From NCBI GenBank assembly GCA_017481395.1, contig JAFUPE010000082.1, positions 1-6,846 of the forward strand: 6,846 bases of DNA. The letters are read 5' to 3'. Under the pieces are notes generated by a model. That model was not told where the DNA came from. It worked only from the letters and a program-made list of their open reading frames with translations, and ran no database searches. Source of the stretch: Ruminococcus sp. Lineage in GTDB: Bacteria; Bacillota_A; Clostridia; Oscillospirales; Acutalibacteraceae. Shown here piece after piece: positions 6,097 through 6,846 of this stretch (positions are counted from its first letter, which is position 1; the number at the start of each line of letters is the position of its first letter). A program made the position numbers and the translations under genes.

Positions 6097-6303
6097 ATGA
6101 AGGAATATTGCCAGATTTTGCGGGAATTAAGAGAAGACCACGACCTTAAGCAATCGGACATCGCCAAAGTACTTGGTACAACTCAACAGGTTTACTCCCG
6201 TTATGAGCAAGGAATTAATGAAATCCCCCTGCACCATTTAGTGACACTATGCCTTTATTATAAAGTAAGTGCTGATTACATTTTAGGAATAAACTTAAAT
6301 TAA
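6097..6303 (+). CDS. Small XRE/Cro-cI-type helix-turn-helix regulator
   Basis: 68 residues, almost entirely one HTH_3 domain. KQSDIAKVLGTTQQVYSRYE (18-37) holds the helix-turn-helix, with Gln19 and the TTQQVYSRYEQG recognition segment typical of the family. VSADYILGINLN (57-68) is the usual final helix. ATG 6097 is preferred over an in-frame GTG at 6088 because the GTG lies inside the ribosome site GAGGTG, six bases before the ATG. There is no effector or dimerisation domain beyond the HTH, so it should act as a simple DNA-binding dimer. Two matching dyads just upstream suggest it controls itself; other targets are unknown. Single-domain XRE proteins occur in prophage, toxin-antitoxin and ordinary chromosomal settings. 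Nothing phage-like or toxin-like is adjacent here. Confidence 0.85.
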   Translation: MKEYCQILRELREDHDLKQSDIAKVLGTTQQVYSRYEQGINEIPLHHLVTLCLYYKVSADYILGINLN

Positions 6304-6342
6304 CAACATATTGTTTTTCATAATTACTTATTACAATCAAGA

Positions 6343-6371
6343 AACCCGTGCCTTACGTAAAGGCACGGGTT
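6343..6371. terminator. Strong bidirectional terminator between the convergent XRE and RNase Y genes
   Basis: AACCCGTGCCTT and AAGGCACGGGTT form a perfect 12-base stem with the 5-base loop ACGTA. On the plus strand the tail is ATTCGTTTGCTTATTTT; on the minus strand it is TCTTGATTGTAATAA. It lies 39 bases after the XRE stop and 10 bases after the RNase Y stop, so it most probably ends the RNase Y transcript and can serve both. Neither tail is a clean T run. Confidence 0.85.
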
Positions 6372-6381
6372 ATTCGTTTGC

Positions 6382-6846
6382 TTATTTTGCAAAATCGACT
6401 GCTCTTGCCTCGCGGATAATGTTAACCTTAATCTGACCTGGATATTCCAAATCAGCCTCGATTTTCTGACAAATCTCACGTGCAATGTGAATCATTTTTT
6501 CGTCTGAAACAACCTCAGGCTTAACCATAATGCGGATTTCGCGGCCTGCCTGAATTGCGTAAGAGGACTCAACGCCGTCGAAGCTTGAGGCAACCTCCTC
6601 TAACTTCTCTAAACGCTTGATATAGTTTTCCAGATTTTCACGTCTGGCACCGGGACGTGCGGCAGAGATTGCGTCTGCTGCCTGAACAAGACATGCTACA
6701 ACGGTCTTTGCCTCAATATCGCCATGGTGGGCGTGAATAGCGTGGATAACTGCGTCGCTTTCCTTATATTTTCTGGTAACGTCAACACCAAGCTCGATAT
6801 GGCTACCTTCCATTTCGTGGTCAAGTGCCTTACCGATATCGTGAAG
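6382..6846 (-). CDS. rny: Ribonuclease Y, C-terminal part (runs off the window)
   Basis: 154 residues plus stop are visible; the frame remains open to the window edge. The first visible residues [16 protein letters not shown] contain the His-Asp pair of the HD-domain active site, followed by [20 protein letters not shown] and [20 protein letters not shown]. The protein ends in [20 protein letters not shown], the conserved end of RNase Y (about 500-520 residues in full). The missing part should include the N-terminal membrane helix, coiled coil and KH domain. RNase Y is a membrane-anchored endoribonuclease that starts mRNA decay in many Firmicutes. Nothing in the visible part is truncated or altered, and the terminator follows directly after the stop. 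Confidence 0.96.
   Translation of the reverse strand, partial: LHDIGKALDHEMEGSHIELGVDVTRKYKESDAVIHAIHAHHGDIEAKTVVACLVQAADAISAARPGARRENLENYIKRLEKLEEVASSFDGVESSYAIQAGREIRIMVKPEVVSDEKMIHIAREICQKIEADLEYPGQIKVNIIREARAVDFAK

Noticed and set aside
6097..6303. XRE gene as antitoxin or prophage repressor
   Set aside because: No toxin, integrase, phage or plasmid gene is adjacent; neighbours are ordinary chromosomal genes.
6304..6342. AT-rich stretch with ATTGT/ACAAT arms after the XRE gene
   Set aside because: The arms are short and far apart in very AT-rich DNA. The perfect 12-base stem next to it explains termination.

Overview
The window reads as chromosomal DNA of an anaerobic, low-to-moderate GC Firmicute, most likely a gut or rumen Clostridium-like organism (Ruminococcus/Oscillospiraceae type). 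This is inferred from strong GGAGG-type ribosome sites, the gene families present (secreted pullulanase-type amylase, PflX-like radical SAM protein, RNase Y) and protein similarity remembered rather than searched. I see no mobile element, CRISPR array, tRNA or rRNA. No gene-free stretch exceeds about 200 bases.

Layout. Positions 1-1009 (minus) hold the first 336 residues of a secreted type I pullulanase/GH13 glucan hydrolase, cut by the window edge, with a recognisable promoter. Positions 1204-4977 (minus) form one tight operon in the order ABC ATPase, permease, permease, actin-fold (ROK/hexokinase-like) protein, closed by a hairpin at 1161-1192. The two permeases and the ATPase are the COG4586/COG4587/COG3694 type of ABC-2 exporter. 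A divergent intergenic region separates the operon from a PflX-like radical SAM protein (5083-5958, plus). Next come an inverted-repeat-rich regulatory region and a 68-residue XRE repressor-like protein (6097-6303, plus). A strong hairpin at 6343-6371 separates this convergently from the 3' end of RNase Y (6382-6846, minus, cut by the window edge).

The most unusual item is the last gene of the ABC operon. Its sugar-kinase-like motifs are all present but in rotated order. The adenosine (GG) motif and C-terminal helix signature come first (about residues 90-192). The phosphate-1 motif (204-211), catalytic HD motif (330-331) and phosphate-2 motif (350-357) follow. This is what a circularly permuted ASKHA/ROK-type kinase would look like, and it is translated directly behind an exporter. 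Secondary points are twin TTGA-N8-TCAA dyads over the promoter of the XRE gene, an Asp-to-Gly change in the otherwise very conserved GH13 region I of the pullulanase, and predicted very short mRNA leaders on both plus-strand genes.
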